DNA of 64,000 nt from Daphnia carinata (GCF_022539665.2 NC_081335.1:6758001-6822000); one strand, 5' to 3'. Shown: positions 21,481 through 34,170, counted from the first letter of the stretch. Notes: a model not told the origin generated them from the sequence alone. Made by a program: numbers and translations.

Positions 21481-24187
21481 CTGAAATTTAGTAAATGAAA
21501 TTCAAGTTATACGTGTCTCACTATTTTAGTTGCTGAATATCTTCAGAAGTCGAGTGGCAGAAAATTTCTTGAGGACTTACAGTGATGATTGAATCTACAA
21601 ATGTAAGCATAAGTAGGTCATTTTTTAGATGATATAAGTAAATTTTTACATATTTAGCATTCATCTGATACAATAAGGACTATATTAATATATTATATAA
21701 TCTACGAGTTACCTTGGTTTATGGTTTGTAATTGCCAATTGCCATTGCCAATATATAATCTGCCATAGTGCCGTTGCATTCAAGGGAATAATAGTATTTC
21801 AGATCTTCAGTGAGCATAAAAGCACTTCCTTACCGTTTACCGAGTAGTAATTTTCCACGTTGTTCAGACTTCAGAGAACCACAGTACAAATGTCACGCTA
21901 ACGCATATGAAAAAAATTTGTCTGCTATATAATAGAGGAAGTACTAAACAGACAGCTTTGTGACGTAGCAGTGTAGCACACATTTATGATTTAATATTTC
22001 CGTGTTCGCATAAATGACTAACAAAAATAATTTATTTGAATCAATTTTGTTCAAAAACCATAAAATCAGAATAAAGAATAAAAGCAAATTTTGGGGAGAA
22101 TAAAAAATTGTGAAAATCAAGCAAAATTGATTGGAATCGCTGATTCGAATCAAAATTTGATTGAAATCAAAATTGATTCGGGTGATCACTGCTCCCATGA
22201 CGCTAAATCTGGACACCAGACTATATTGAGCTATAAATCTTTGGTCTGCAACTCCGAGAGTCAGTGGTTCAACCCTACACAGTGACTAATCATAATTTAT
22301 TATTTGTACATTTCAGCTCACTTTTTTTAACCATACGAATTTCTTAGTTTATGCAAGAGAGATTGTTAATTTATTTTAATCATCCAAAACTAACACTTTT
22401 CCTATTAATATTGACACCGCTGGGTTCACCTAAATTCCGTTTATAAATCGGAAAGGTCGTCACCTTAGCCAGCTTACAATATTCATCTAACCTGTGATTA
22501 CAATTTCCATGTTTTTTACATAAGTTCGAATGACACTAATTTGAGACAGCAGACTATAAACTAAATAATGTGGTAGGCTGTGTTCTTATTACCAGGCAAC
22601 AGTGGCGTGGTCTTACGATGTTGGAGACCTAACTCAAAGGGTGATGATTCAATACCATTTGGGGCTCATGTGCAAAATTCTGTTTAATACGTTCAATTTG
22701 GGACAGCAGACTACGTAAGAAAAAGACATGTAATGCTTTTCAATGAAACATCGTTAATCAAGGCATGGTCGTAAGACGTTCGATTGCCACCCAAAAGGGA
22801 AATGGTTCTATACTGTCAAGTCACTATTTTAAAAAATTTTTATCCTCATTTCCTCGTTTTCCCCTTTTTTTGAGATGTTTTAAAATCACTTACGATACCT
22901 TACACTACTAGAATATCAACAATATTAGGAGCAATAGATTCGTTTAAGTTTTCTCTACATGGCCGTTGAATATTTTATGAAAATCGTGTGAAAATATGCA
23001 TCTAATCCGTGATTGCAATTTTTATGTTTTTTACGTAAGCTCCCGTGACGCTAATTTGGGACAGCAGACTACATACATAAAGACCTGTTATGCTTTTGAA
23101 TTAGAATGTGTTAACCATGGTATAGTCGTAAGACGTTCGATTGCCAGCCCAAAAGCATAATGGTTCTATACTGCCAAGTCACTTTTTTAAAATTTTTTTA
23201 TCCTCCTTTCCTCATTTTCGCCTTTTTTGTGAGATATTTTAAAATCACCTAAGATAGCTTACACTACAACAATATCAAAAATATTAGGATCGGCTGATTC
23301 GTTTAAGTTTTCTCTACATGGCTATCGAATGTTATATGAAAATCATATGAAAATATGCATCTAATCGGTGATTGCAATTTTTATGTGTTTTACATAAGCT
23401 CTCGTGACGCTAATTTGGGACAGCAGACTACATACTAAATGACGTGCTATGCTCTTCTGTAAATGTATGTTAAACATGGCATAGCTGTAAGACGATGAGT
23501 TGATGACGTAATGGGTGGCGGATCTATATAGCATTGACACCACTTTTAAGTTTTCTTATCCTAATTTTAGAATTTTTCCTGTTTAGTAAGATATTTTTGA
23601 AATCACTAAGAACACCTTAAACTAAAGCAATATCAACAATATTGGTACCAATAGATTCGTTCAAGTTTTCTCTACATGGCTGTTGAATATTTTGTGAAAA
23701 TCATGTGAAAATATTTATCTAATCAGTGATCACAATTCTTATGTTTCTTACATAAGCTCCCATGACACTAATTTGAGATAGCAGACTACACACTAGATGA
23801 CATATTATGCTTTTATATTACGTTTTGTTCAAGATGGCAAAGTCGTAAGACGTTGGATTGCCAACCTATAGGAGGGTGTTTCCATACTGCCTAGGCAATA
23901 ATTTCTTTTTCCTAATTTTTGAATTTTCCCTTTTTTTGTGAGATATTTTAAAATCACCTAAGATACCTTACACTAACACAATATCAAAAATATTACGATC
24001 AATAGATTCTTTGAATTTTTCTCTACATGGCTGTTGAATATTTATGAAAACCATGTTATAATATTCATTTAATCCGTGATCCGCAAGTCTTGTGTTTTTT
24101 GCATAAGCTCCCATGACGCTAATTTGGGACAGCACACTATGCATTAAGTATTACGTATTTTAAGTATTATATTTTTCTGCCTCTGCA

Positions 24188-24256
24188 TATCGACGGTGGT
24201 ATAATGGTAAGACGTTGGATTGTCAACCCGAAGTATGATGGTTCAATTCCAGTTGT
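24188..24256 (+). other. Best-preserved tRNA-like segment of the satellite
   Basis: GGTGGTATAATGGTAAGACG resembles a pol III A box and the D arm. GTTGGATTGTCAAC can form a 4-bp anticodon-like stem, and GGTTCAATTCC matches a B box and T loop. Box spacing is tRNA-like. Acceptor stem pairing is not evident, so this is a tRNA-derived module and not a functional tRNA gene. Confidence 0.5.
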
Positions 24257-24706
24257 AAAAAATGAAGCTAACTTTGCCCAACTTTTTCCCTTTTAATCAC
24301 ATTTTGCGAGATAATTAAATTTTCAATGACACCTTAAAGTAACGCAATATCAACAAATACTGGTATCAATAGAATCGATTAACTTTCCTCTACATGGCTG
24401 TTGAATCTGTCATGGCGCTAATTTGGGACAGTAGTCTACATACAAAAAGACATAATATGCTTTTGAAATATTTCTTGTTAACCACGGCATAGTCGTAAGA
24501 CGTTCGTTTGCCATCCAAGAGGGTAGTGGTTCTATACTGTCAAGGCATTATTTTTAAATTCTTTTATCCTCATTTTTTCCTTTTTTGTGAGATATTTTAA
24601 AATCACATGACATACCTTACACTACTGTAATGTCAACAATATTAGGATCAATAGAATCGTTTAAGTTTCCTCTACATTGCTATTGAATATTTTATGAAAA
24701 TCAAGT

Positions 24707-24715
24707 GAAAATATG
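24707..24715. repeat. 9-bp target-site duplication, left copy
   Basis: GAAAATATG precedes the long-TIR element and recurs exactly after it at 30,784-30,792. Joining the flanks restores the satellite sequence GAAAATATGCATCTAATC seen in neighbouring monomers. Confidence 0.9.
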
Positions 24716-25510
24716 GAGGTCGGAGAAAAAGGCCCTGACGAAAAAGGCCCAGACGAAAAAAGGCCCAACAAAAAAGCCCAGACGAAAAAGGCCCACTTTT
24801 TTACAAATTGGAAAGTGGGCCTTTTTATCCATTGGACTGGGCCTTTTTCTCCGCTCAATTTCCATGTTCCTACAAACTTTTAATTGTTTCCAAAATGTAT
24901 TTCCCACCTCCTATTCCGTGGAAGTTGGAATGTACAAAGGATGCTGAAACTGTTTCTATAAGGTTTGCCGAGATAAAAGAATGTTAGCGTATGTACGTTA
25001 GTTAATCTTTAATTTTTTATTCGGTAGCAATTTGATTTCGGATTATATTAGTATTTATCTATTGCTTATATCCCGTTAAATAAAGTTCATTTTTCACAAT
25101 TTTTGTTTATTGAACTATTATCGCTTCTTTAAATATAATACAAGAAATATATGTTTTTCGTACATAGCCTTGTTCTGTCCACCCCCTTTGATCATTCCCC
25201 CCCCCCCCCAACCCCCAGTCCATCTCCCTTATAACTTTTCTTTGTCGATGCTTATGCCATAGGTAAAGACCACTTATTCTGTGAATATGGAAACTGAATG
25301 AGTTCCGCGGGGCTCTTGTGGTTGCTGGGAACAAAGATATGTTAACACGAAGACCAGTTTATTATTACTAACATTTGATAAATAAAGTTTATAGGAAGAA
25401 AATTACACACTTAAACTATCGTTTGAGGTAAGGACAAATAAAAAGAATATTATAATTCAATTTTGATTCTCATACCACTTATTTCCTTATCATATTTTCA
25501 ATTCTTTTCA
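24716..25510 (+). repeat. Left terminal inverted arm of element 1
   Basis: The outer 130 bp hold tandem GAAAAAGGCCCAGAC units and a short GGCCCACTTTTT-x-AAAGTGGGCC hairpin. The inner part matches the right arm (TATTCCGTGGAAGTTGGAAT, CTTGTTCTGTCCACCC, GCTTATGCCATAG and ACATTTGATAAAT segments). A run of 14 C at about 25,198 lies in it. Confidence 0.85.
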
Positions 25511-26590
25511 CAATTACAATGAGCCAAATAAATTTATTAAAATCATAACCTACTGCTATAACTATATCTCAGGCGGTGACTGCTGACTGTTATCTAGGCT
25601 TGGAGCGCTTTTCACCAAAGCAATAAATAGTTCGATCAAAACTGGAATATTCAATTTGCGTAGGAACGCCTATGAATCAAACTTAAATAGTTAATGTATG
25701 GCTTTTGTTAAAGAGCAATCTTTTGTTAAAGAATAACCTCACCTTTAGTCCGAGAAAACAATCTACGTCTTGTTACAGTTTTGACACATTTATACCTACA
25801 AAACACATTATTCAAGACACATACATTATAGCACAGAAATACAACAAAGGCATTCAACACAGACATACAAAATAAACACAATACTTACAACACATATACT
25901 ATTTACAAACACATCGCGAAGGGAAGCCAGCAATCCTGCAGAGCTCCTTCTTTAAAGGACTAACACGAGGGCGGCCAGCCAACGGCAGAGCCCCCTCTTT
26001 GCGTCCTGTCGGACGTCGGGCCAAATCCCGAGTCCCAGACTAAGTAAAAGAGAGGCCAGAAGTCGACTAAGGTTCGACCTGACCTCTAGGGGTGAAAGGG
26101 TGACAATAATGAAAGACATGCAAACAAAGGCTCACACAAGATGGCAGCACTTAAAATACAGTCAACCGACGAGAGAGGGCAATAGTTGCAACAGTCTCTG
26201 GTAAGAACAGGCGTTTTTCCAGCAATTATAAATGATTTTTTACGTTCTTCGTGTCTTGTTTTCCCCTTATGCACATTTTCAAGCAGCTATTGGTTACCTA
26301 ATTACACATCAAATACTACAGTGAAATATAAGGAAGCTTTGCACTTGACGTTAACAAAGCTAATAACAATAAATAATCAATTTTAATTATTTTCTACCAA
26401 GAAGGACTTTTTTTTTGTGAGAGTCTGTATAAATGAAGACACTAAACCTTTTAAAGAGAATCTAAGATTTTTTTTTTCAAATTTTCCACGATCATGGAAG
26501 GCATGCCAGTGTATTTTTATAAAAAACTATCTCGACATGGCTTGCACATGAAAGAACACAAGTTTAGCTCATCCATGAGTCAGTATCAGT
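25511..26590. other. Interior of element 1 without recognised gene
   Basis: No frame of note. A GC-rich island at about 25,915-26,090 (AGGGCGGCCAGCC, GTCCTGTCGGACGTCGGG) contrasts with the AT-rich surroundings and may come from another source. I do not recognise it. Confidence 0.4.
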
Positions 26591-26599
26591 AATTCATGC

Positions 26600-27373
26600 G
26601 ATAAATTTTCCTTTTTTTTTAGTTTATTCACTTTATGTTCTTTCTTTTCAGTTTTCTTTTTCCTAATGTTGGCTTTTCTCTTTTCCTTTTCTTCGATGCG
26701 TTCAGCCCAATTTTTTGTTAACTTTCTGATTTGATTTGATCTCGTTTCTTAATTTATTTGTCAAGCAATTCCACACAGTCTTTTACCTATTGCAATACAG
26801 AAACGTTAAAAGTTTTGAACTTCTTACAAATGTGTTTGCCAAATTGAAAGTGTACCTGAAAACCATCAGCTATGTGCAGAGCACCTTTTCATGCCTGTTT
26901 ATCTTCAATGCTTCTTCCATTCTCAACTTCAGCTTGGCCTACCAAGATTTTCACTTTTGGTTTAAGTTTTTTTTCATTTAAATAGTTGCCACTTCTGGAT
27001 CTAAAGTGGTCTTTTCCAGAATGGGTGAGGGATTAAATAGTTCTCCAAAATCCAATTTGCTGAAAACTAGGCAGCCTTCACTGTTGAAAATCGGTGTTGG
27101 CAGTGTACTTACTAGTCTTGGTTCTTGAACTTCTGCTTTGATAAACTCTGAAAGACCAGAGGTTGATGACACAGATGCTGCCTTGGTGGCTCATGCAAGT
27201 TTGGCAATTCAGGACCTCTTCTTTTTATTTTTCCTTTTTAATTTCTTCTTCATTTCAATTAACTTCCGTTTAGTTTGGTTTTTGTTGTCTTATCAGACAA
27301 ATCCAGCTTTTTCCCTGAAAATCAATGGAATAATCTGGCCAGTCTTCCTTAAATGTAAAGAATAACACATACC
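26600..27373 (-). pseudogene. SURF6-like gene fragment captured in element 1
   Basis: SURF6 is a basic nucleolar protein of ribosome biogenesis. On the minus strand an exon starts at 27,314 after a TTTTCAG acceptor with a Lys-rich block (RKLIEMKKKLKRKNKKK). It continues with the family motif PIFNSEGCLVFSKLDFGE, stops near 26,981, and resumes in another frame with SIEDKQ-x-KGALHIADGFQV, the worn counterpart of the W-x-x-A-x-x-K-A-E-G-V-K-V core, up to a GT donor at 26,856. A last exon (about 26,786-26,600) gives WAERIEEKEKRKANIRKKK. It lies just downstream of Akt PH coding on the same strand. Stops and shifts make it a relic. A second copy is at 39,775-40,185. Confidence 0.72.
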
Positions 27374-27389
27374 TGTCAGGTGTGAGAGC

Positions 27390-27735
27390 TTAGCTGTTAG
27401 ACATTCTTCCATTTCTTCAGGATTGGAAGCATGGTTCTTGGTGTTTTTTCAGAAACGGCTGGCATATCCACATAATTGCTACCAGGATCTGTATGAAGCT
27501 GTTCAGCAACATAATCAATAGCAGTCATCCATTCTTCCCTAGAATCCAAAAACAAAGTTATGCTCACAATTTTTGTTATTTCATGCAGAAGATAACCAAC
27601 GTATGAACATTTTTAAAATTAGGTTTTGACCCTTCACATACCTTTCTTTTTCAGACTCAATACGAAAACTCGTTTCAATTGCATTCATCCATTGAAGACT
27701 TCGAATCAGAAAGGTGGATGGTTTGGATGACCTTC
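27390..27735 (-). pseudogene. Akt PH-domain exons captured in element 1
   Basis: Akt (protein kinase B) binds phosphoinositides through its PH domain. Two minus-strand exons match the C-terminal half of that domain. The first, 27,735-27,642, has KPSTFLIRSLQWMNAIETSF and ends at a GT donor after an E-x-E-K-E-R segment. The second starts near 27,541 after a TTCTAG acceptor with EEWMTAIDYVAEQLHTD. The intron of about 100 bp is retained, so capture was at DNA level. The second exon then changes, through a frame break, into NPEEMEECLTAKLSHLTG, which looks like SURF6, and splices to the SURF6 exon. The N-terminal PH exons are not confidently found; about 28,090-28,060 may hold one. Confidence 0.78.
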
Positions 27736-28411
27736 TGGTATCATGCAAAAACAAAGTAAAGATATTCTAAGATGTATTGGTTAGTAAAATGTTAGACCGC
27801 TTTCATAATTTGGCATCCTTTCACAGTAAAATTGTTGAGTGGTTAAGCAAGTCCTATGTTTGGCTTTCTTTTATGCTTGGATCCTAGTAATAATCAATAA
27901 TCCCGTATAACAAAATATCTTTGACGCCAATTTTTTATCTGTTCTCCTAGTAAACAAAATAAACATTGAATGTGAATGAGAATGCATAATAAATTCCACA
28001 TCAACAAGTTAAGTGCAAGCTGCAGGTAAGTCTCTGTAGAAGAGCTTACTCAATTTACCTCTTTAAAGCAGCCAGCCGTCCTTTATGGTAAAAGGAGTTG
28101 TTGGTAGAATCAATTGAACCGAAACATTTTGTTGTAATAACGGCCTTTTCCCTTCTTTCACAGAATTCTTTCGGTACTAGCTACGATGCTAGCAGACAAT
28201 AACAGCAAAGCTATCAATGGAATTCACATACTACACCGACAGATGGAAACCATAAACAATAACAAAGTAACTAAATTTTGCTGAACTTGTATTAAAAGAC
28301 TTAAAATTTTTAAAAATTTCAATAGAAAATCTTAAGAGTTTATTTTACTACGTTTGTTTTTTGTACTACCCTTCATACGATTTTTTGGATACTTACTCTG
28401 CTTATACTGCC

Positions 28412-28536
28412 CTCAAGTGGAGGCGTCCTGAACCTAGATTTGGCTTGAAAATGTCGACGAACCTAGCCTATTGTTATTTTCTTTAGAGAACGGTATTTTA
28501 AAGCCAAATCTAGCTTCAGGACGCCTCCACTTCGAA
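28412..28536. repeat. Hairpin with 33-bp inverted arms
   Basis: CAAGTGGAGGCGTCCTGAAC (from 28,412) is mirrored by TTCAGGACGCCTCCACTTCG (to about 28,536). The arms also share AGATTTGGCTT/AAGCCAAATCT, with about 55 bp between them. It lies between the minus-strand PH exons and the plus-strand kinase exons, at the point where orientation reverses. Confidence 0.8.
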
Positions 28537-28724
28537 TGATGAAGTGCAAATGAAATTTCTCTTAACCGGAACAATAGACCTCATCATTCAGGGAAGTAGG
28601 AAGTGGTACGTAGTCGAAGAGATACAAATATGTGGTTTATTAATAGTGAAGACGGTTTAACCATTTTTAACTATTTCTTTTTCCAATGTTGTTCCTTTTT
28701 TATCCCAATATTTGTTTGAAACAG

Positions 28725-29743
<1,019 letters not shown>

Positions 29744-29879
29744 GTGAGTGAAAGACACCCGATAATTCTGTATCGATGGTTCTGATCAATGAGAGAAATA
29801 AACTATTTGTAAAATTGATAAAACTCTTACGAATGTTTGCGTAATCCATTTTTAATTACTTAATACTTAAATTGAAGAT

Positions 29880-30783
29880 TTTAGGGAACTAATTCCTAAG
29901 TGTGAAATGCATGCTGAAATTCAAAGATCAAATCAAGATTGAATAATAGTAATCTTTTTCTTTTGTCCGTGCTTCAGACGATAGTTAATGTAAGATTGTA
30001 ATATTATTCCTATAAACATATTCATCAAATGTTAGTAATAATGAACTAGACTTCACAATAACAAATCTCGTTCCTAGCACCCACCAAAAGTCCCACGGAA
30101 CTCATTCAATTTTCGTCCCTACCATGTAGGCCTAGTTCTTTCCATTGTCCACAAAAGGCACTACCGATAAGAGTAAGTATTTTGCTTTTTCGGCGTCAGT
30201 AGGGATAGGGCTAAAAGCATACCACACAACGAACCATTGTTCTTTATCTATGGCATAAGTATTGCAAAAGAGAAGTTACAAGGGAGACTGAGTGGGGTGG
30301 GGGGAGAGAATGAGCAAGAGGGTGGACAGAACAAGCCGAAGTGCGGAAAACATAGATTTCTTATATTATATTTTAAGACCCGATAGTTGTTCAATAAACA
30401 AAAAATGTAAAAAATGAACTTTATATAACGAGTTATTAGCATTAGATAAATACTAACATAATCGGAAATCTGATTACTACCGAATCAATAATCAAAGATT
30501 AAATAGCGCACATACGATAACATTGTTTGATCTCGGCAAACCTTATAGGAGGTGACGGTTTCAGCAACCTTCGTACATTCCAACTTCCACGGAATAGGAG
30601 GTGGAAAATATATTTTGGAAACAAATAAAAAGTTTTTAGGAACTTGGAAATTGAGCGGAGAAAAAGGCCCACTTTTGAATGGAACAAAGTGGGCCTTTTT
30701 CGTATGGGCCTTTTTCGCCTGGCCCTTTTGTCGGGCCTTTTTTGTCTGGGCCTTTTTCGTCTGGGCCTTTTTCTCCGCCAATC
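29880..30783 (-). repeat. Right terminal inverted arm of element 1
   Basis: This is the inverted counterpart of 24,716-25,510. The inner part (GCTTCAGACGATAG, CATCAAATGTTAGTAATAAT, GGACAGAACAAG) also occurs at 33,180-33,415 and 40,735-40,800 in element 2, linking the two elements. The outer 120 bp are GGGCCTTTTTCGTCT repeats. Confidence 0.85.
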
Positions 30784-31605
30784 GAAAATATGCATCTAAT
30801 CGGTGTTTGCAATTTTACATAAGCTCCCGTGACGCTAATTTGGGACAACAGACTATATACTTAATTACATGCTATAGTTTTCAGCTAACGTATGTTAACC
30901 ATGTCATACCTGTAAGACTGTGGGTTGATGACACAAAGGGTGATGGATCTATACCGTATTAACACCAATTTCAAATTTTCTTATCCTCATTTTTGAATTT
31001 TTCCTATTTGGTGAGATATTTTTAAAATCACATGGCTGTTGAATATTTTGTGAAAATCATGTGACAATATTTATCTAATAGGTGATAGCAATTCTATATT
31101 TTTTATATAAGCTCCCATGACGCTAATTTGGGACAGCACACTATGTACTATGTACTCATTATTATATATTTTTTCTTCACTATGTAAACGGTGGTATAGT
31201 CGTAAGACATTGGATTGTTAACCCGAAGTTGGATGGTTCAACTCCAGTTGTAGAATATGAACAGATAGCTTTGCCTATTTCTTTCACTTCTTATAACATT
31301 TTGTGAGATACTTTTAAATCTTCAATGACACATAATGACAGACTTGTTTCAGCTTCTTCTACATGGCTGTTGCATATTTTATAAAAATTATGCGACAATA
31401 TTCATGAAATCGGTGAGCGCTATTCTTATGGCGAGCTGTATCATTCATAAAAATTACGACGATAGTGGCTCAGTCGTAATATGTTGGAATGGTAACCAAA
31501 GGATTGCAGGATCGATGTTAGTGGGACAAATATTTAATATTTTCCATTATTGGGTTTTTATCACATTTTGTGCGATATTATGGAATCGCATGTTTGTAAG
31601 AAAAA
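30784..31605. repeat. Satellite continuation
   Basis: The array resumes exactly at the 9-bp duplication. Anchors CGCTAATTTGGGACA lie at about 30,833 and 31,118. A good tRNA-like segment is at 31,187-31,252 (GGTGGTATAGTCGTAAGACA, GGTTCAACTCC), and a more worn unit with AGTGGCTCAGTCGTAATATG is at about 31,454. It ends near 31,605. Confidence 0.82.
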
Positions 31606-31879
31606 CTTCGGAAAAAGTAGGGAGTTCTAGTGAGTTTCTTGGGATCCTGTTGTGTGGTTTGAGTCAAACAATAAAATGAAGTATATTTTTTCAACAACGT
31701 AAACAGAAAAAACAGTATAATTTTACAGAAAGAGAACAGACAGAAACAGAAAACAACTTGCTAAATGTATAAAAAAATCTATTTCCTGGCATTTTTTTCT
31801 TCAACCTCCTTGTTTCTTTAAAGTAAAATAGATCGTATTAAATATCAAGGGGGAAAACCTGAAACTGAAAAGCTTTTGT

Positions 31880-32560
31880 TTACTTGACAAAGGTATCCAT
31901 GCAAGTTGGACAACAAAAGCTGGGGATGCCATGTTCCTTAAGAATATCCATACCGAAACAGGCCTTATGGATCCATGAATCGCAAACCCTACATTGGTTG
32001 CAATCATCCTCTGTACCTGTGCTTTTACACAGCATACAGAGAGCTTGGAGCAACTTTTGCTGAGCTTTTCCGACAAAGTCAGGAGACTCTCCGACTCTCA
32101 ATCGTGCTTGAAGCCTCGATGAGCGTCGTGATCCTTCTATAAAAACCTTCCCTGTTGTCTTTTTGCCCTTTTTTACTTTAAACATTAAACTAAAAACATA
32201 AACAACATAACATAACATTAAACAAAAACATTAAACTAACCAAGTGTTATAATCATACCATGAAAACACACCATCTTTTGTCAAAGTGACATGAGAAGTA
32301 TTTGCCTCAGATGGCCCTGGTGTTGGCAGTGACTGGAAGGGTCCGTTCCACCAAAATTCTGTTTAATCGATGTTTCTTAAAATGACAAATTTAACTTACA
32401 TTTCCATGTATTGGGGTATCCCTCATCCACGTCGTCGTCAAATTCTTCATCCAATTGTGGCGCACTGTTTTTTGAATTTTCTCAATTTTCCCTTTCCTGC
32501 ACTTTTCCCGGTTGCAGCTGCCTCCGTTTTTCCACCTCCGCCAAATTTTTATTTACTTTT
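31880..32560 (-). pseudogene. PHD-finger protein fragment
   Basis: The minus-strand frame 32,218-31,880 has a basic stretch (KKGKKTTGKVFIEGSRRSSRLQ region) followed by a Cys-rich module: CMLC, CNQC, then C-D-S-W-I-H-x-x-C and CCPTC. This is the C4HC3 pattern of PHD fingers, which usually read histone tails and also occur in element-encoded proteins. An upstream exon at about 32,560-32,395 gives LAEVEKRRQLQPGKVQ and DEEFDDDVDEGYPNTW with a stop between. The 5' end is cut by the terminus of element 2 at about 32,586. The parent gene is not recognised. Confidence 0.55.
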
Positions 32561-33633
32561 TCTGCCGTGAGAATGGATAACGGTGGATGGTAGCCGGAGA
32601 AATAGGACCTGGAGAAATAGGACCCGGAGAAATAGGACCCAATCTTCAAACATTTTTTGAAGGGTCCTATTTCTCCATCATAAGGGTCCTATATCTCCTT
32701 GGTATTGGTCCTATTTCTCCAGCTTAAAAAGGACAAATCTCGAACGACCATTATTTGTCCGATATTTAGGAAGAAAACCGAACGGGTTATATTGGTTTCT
32801 GCACTTCAAACACCGTTATCAATATGACGTGTTTTCACTCCATCATAACTTTTGTTTTTGAATTAGTATTCGTAATGTTTTTGCATGATTATATGCTGTA
32901 TCTATTGCTTTTTAGAGCTCATTTAATAGAAAAGTAATTTTGTTCACACAGTATTTGGATTTTTGCATTTGACATTTTCTTACTGGTGTTTTCAGGCCTA
33001 CCATCCCTTTACTAATGTCCTTAGTCACCTTTTTTTTCTTTTTTCTTCGTGCCTCAATGAGGATTCTTGGGAGGGCGTTTAAGTACCTCTTAATACACAG
33101 ACAAATAAGAAATTATTATATAAAAATAATTTAAGAAACGTTAATTTAATAATGAAACACTGTTTGCCCTTGCGCAAAATATTGTTTTTGCCTTTTGTGG
33201 ACAAAGGAAAGAACTAGGCCTACATGGTAAGCACGGAAATTGAATGAGTTCCATGGGTTTTTTTGTGGGTGCTAGGAACGAGATTTGTTATCATGATGTC
33301 TAGTTCAGTATTACTAACATTTGATGAATTATGTATATAGGAATAATATTACAATCTTACACAAGCTATCGTCTGAAGCAAGGACAAAAGAAAAAGACTA
33401 CTATAATTCAATCTTGATTCAAATACCATTTATTTCTTTATCACATTTTTAATTCCGTAGCGTGCATTTCACACTTAGGAATTAGTTCCCTAAAATTTTC
33501 AATTTAAGTATTAAGTAATTAAAAATGGATTACGCAAACATTCGTAAGAGTTTTATCAATTGTACAAATAGTTTATTTCTCTCATTGAGCATAATAAGCA
33601 TAGATACAGAATTATCGGGTGTCTTTCACTTAC

Positions 33634-34170
33634 CACTTGCGGCTTGAACGGTGGTGGAATCTGCGTGTAGGAGACAGGGTAAAATCAAAACATTCAAATA
33701 CAACCTGCACGCCTACGTACCTTCCCTTGAACTAGATCTGTCCAACAAATCGGTAGGAAAAATGGATGTAGAATGATTTCTTGATAATCTTCCGGGCTGC
33801 CTCCTAATCTCTTATGTCGATCCTTAGCTAAAAGCCCACCAAGAAAATCTTTCGCTTCCTGCAATAGTGTTCGAGGGAATCTAACTTCTTCCAAAAGAAT
33901 ACGGTCAAAGAGAATGTCGCGATCCCGGTCGTAAAACGGAAAGTAACCGCAAATGAGCTCACAACACCCAAGCCCCACCAACGTACTGCACTCCCGTAGT
34001 CGTTGTCTTCCAAGCACTTTCGGGGGCAAGGTACTCGGGGGTTCAGCAAATGTTTTGGCAGTCCGTCCGTACGTTGTATCCTCCTTACAAAGTCCGAAGT
34101 CAGCAATCTTTATGTGTCCATCTTTGTCGAGTAACAAATTTTCCAGCTGGTAACAAAAAAGCGTTTCGTA
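33634..34170 (-). pseudogene. Akt: Akt kinase-domain exons captured in element 2
   Basis: Minus-strand exon 34,146-33,721 starts after a TTACCAG acceptor with [23 protein letters not shown], so DFG is intact here. It continues through a worn activation segment (TFAEPPSTLPPKVLG) and a frame change near 34,000 to [27 protein letters not shown] and HPFF. Exon 33,660-33,634 gives IPPPFKPQV. Borders match those in element 1 exactly, so the two are copies of one captured fragment. Upstream exons are missing; homology to element 1 ends near 34,225. Confidence 0.9.

Larger units (their letters stand above)
19198..22191 (-). mobile_element. hAT DNA transposon, 2,994 bp
   Basis: The ends are CAGTGATCGGACGAATCAAT and, at the right in reverse complement, CAGTGATCACCCGAATCAAT. 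The 8-bp duplication CTCCCATG is perfect (19,190-19,197 and 22,192-22,199). Both are diagnostic for hAT. The element sits inside a satellite monomer. Its transposase gene runs on the minus strand with BED finger and C-terminal dimerisation motifs but is broken. AATCAAAA-rich simple sequence fills the left end. Confidence 0.95.
22192..24715. repeat. Tandem satellite, period about 358 bp, with a tRNA-like segment per monomer
   Basis: The anchor segment GCTAATTTGGGACAGCAGAC recurs at about 22,200, 22,533, 22,690, 23,048, 23,407, 23,766, 24,118 and 24,416, giving spacings near 358 bp over the regular part. Each monomer then has a segment like GGTATAGTCGTAAGACG, followed by TGGTTC-x-ATAC or GGTTCAATTCC. 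After it come a CTCATTTTC-TTTTGTGAGATAT block, CAATATCAA-AATATTAGGA, TTTTCTCTACATGGCTGTTG and GAAAATATGCATCTAATC. Monomers differ by perhaps 10-25%, so this is an old array. The same array continues at 30,784-31,605 and 41,475-41,665, separated by the two large elements. Confidence 0.88.

Noticed and set aside
24188-24256. Functional tRNA gene
   Set aside because: A and B boxes are present, but the acceptor stem and the T stem do not pair well and no T-run terminator follows at the right distance. Reported only as tRNA-like.
22192-24715. CRISPR array
   Set aside because: The repeats are about 358 bp long, diverged, and without short unique spacers. This is a eukaryotic satellite.
24661-24947. 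Overlapping frames on both strands at the left end of element 1, and again at 30,485-30,962
   Set aside because: They arise from the GGGCCTTTTTCGTCT terminal repeats and read as KKAQTKKAQTKK or WAFFVWAFFV. They are repeat artefacts, not proteins.
25198-25212. Poly(C) run as a regulatory or telomeric feature
   Set aside because: It lies in the inverted arm of element 1, where the other arm has a mixed CCCCACCCC tract. A slippage product is enough to explain it.
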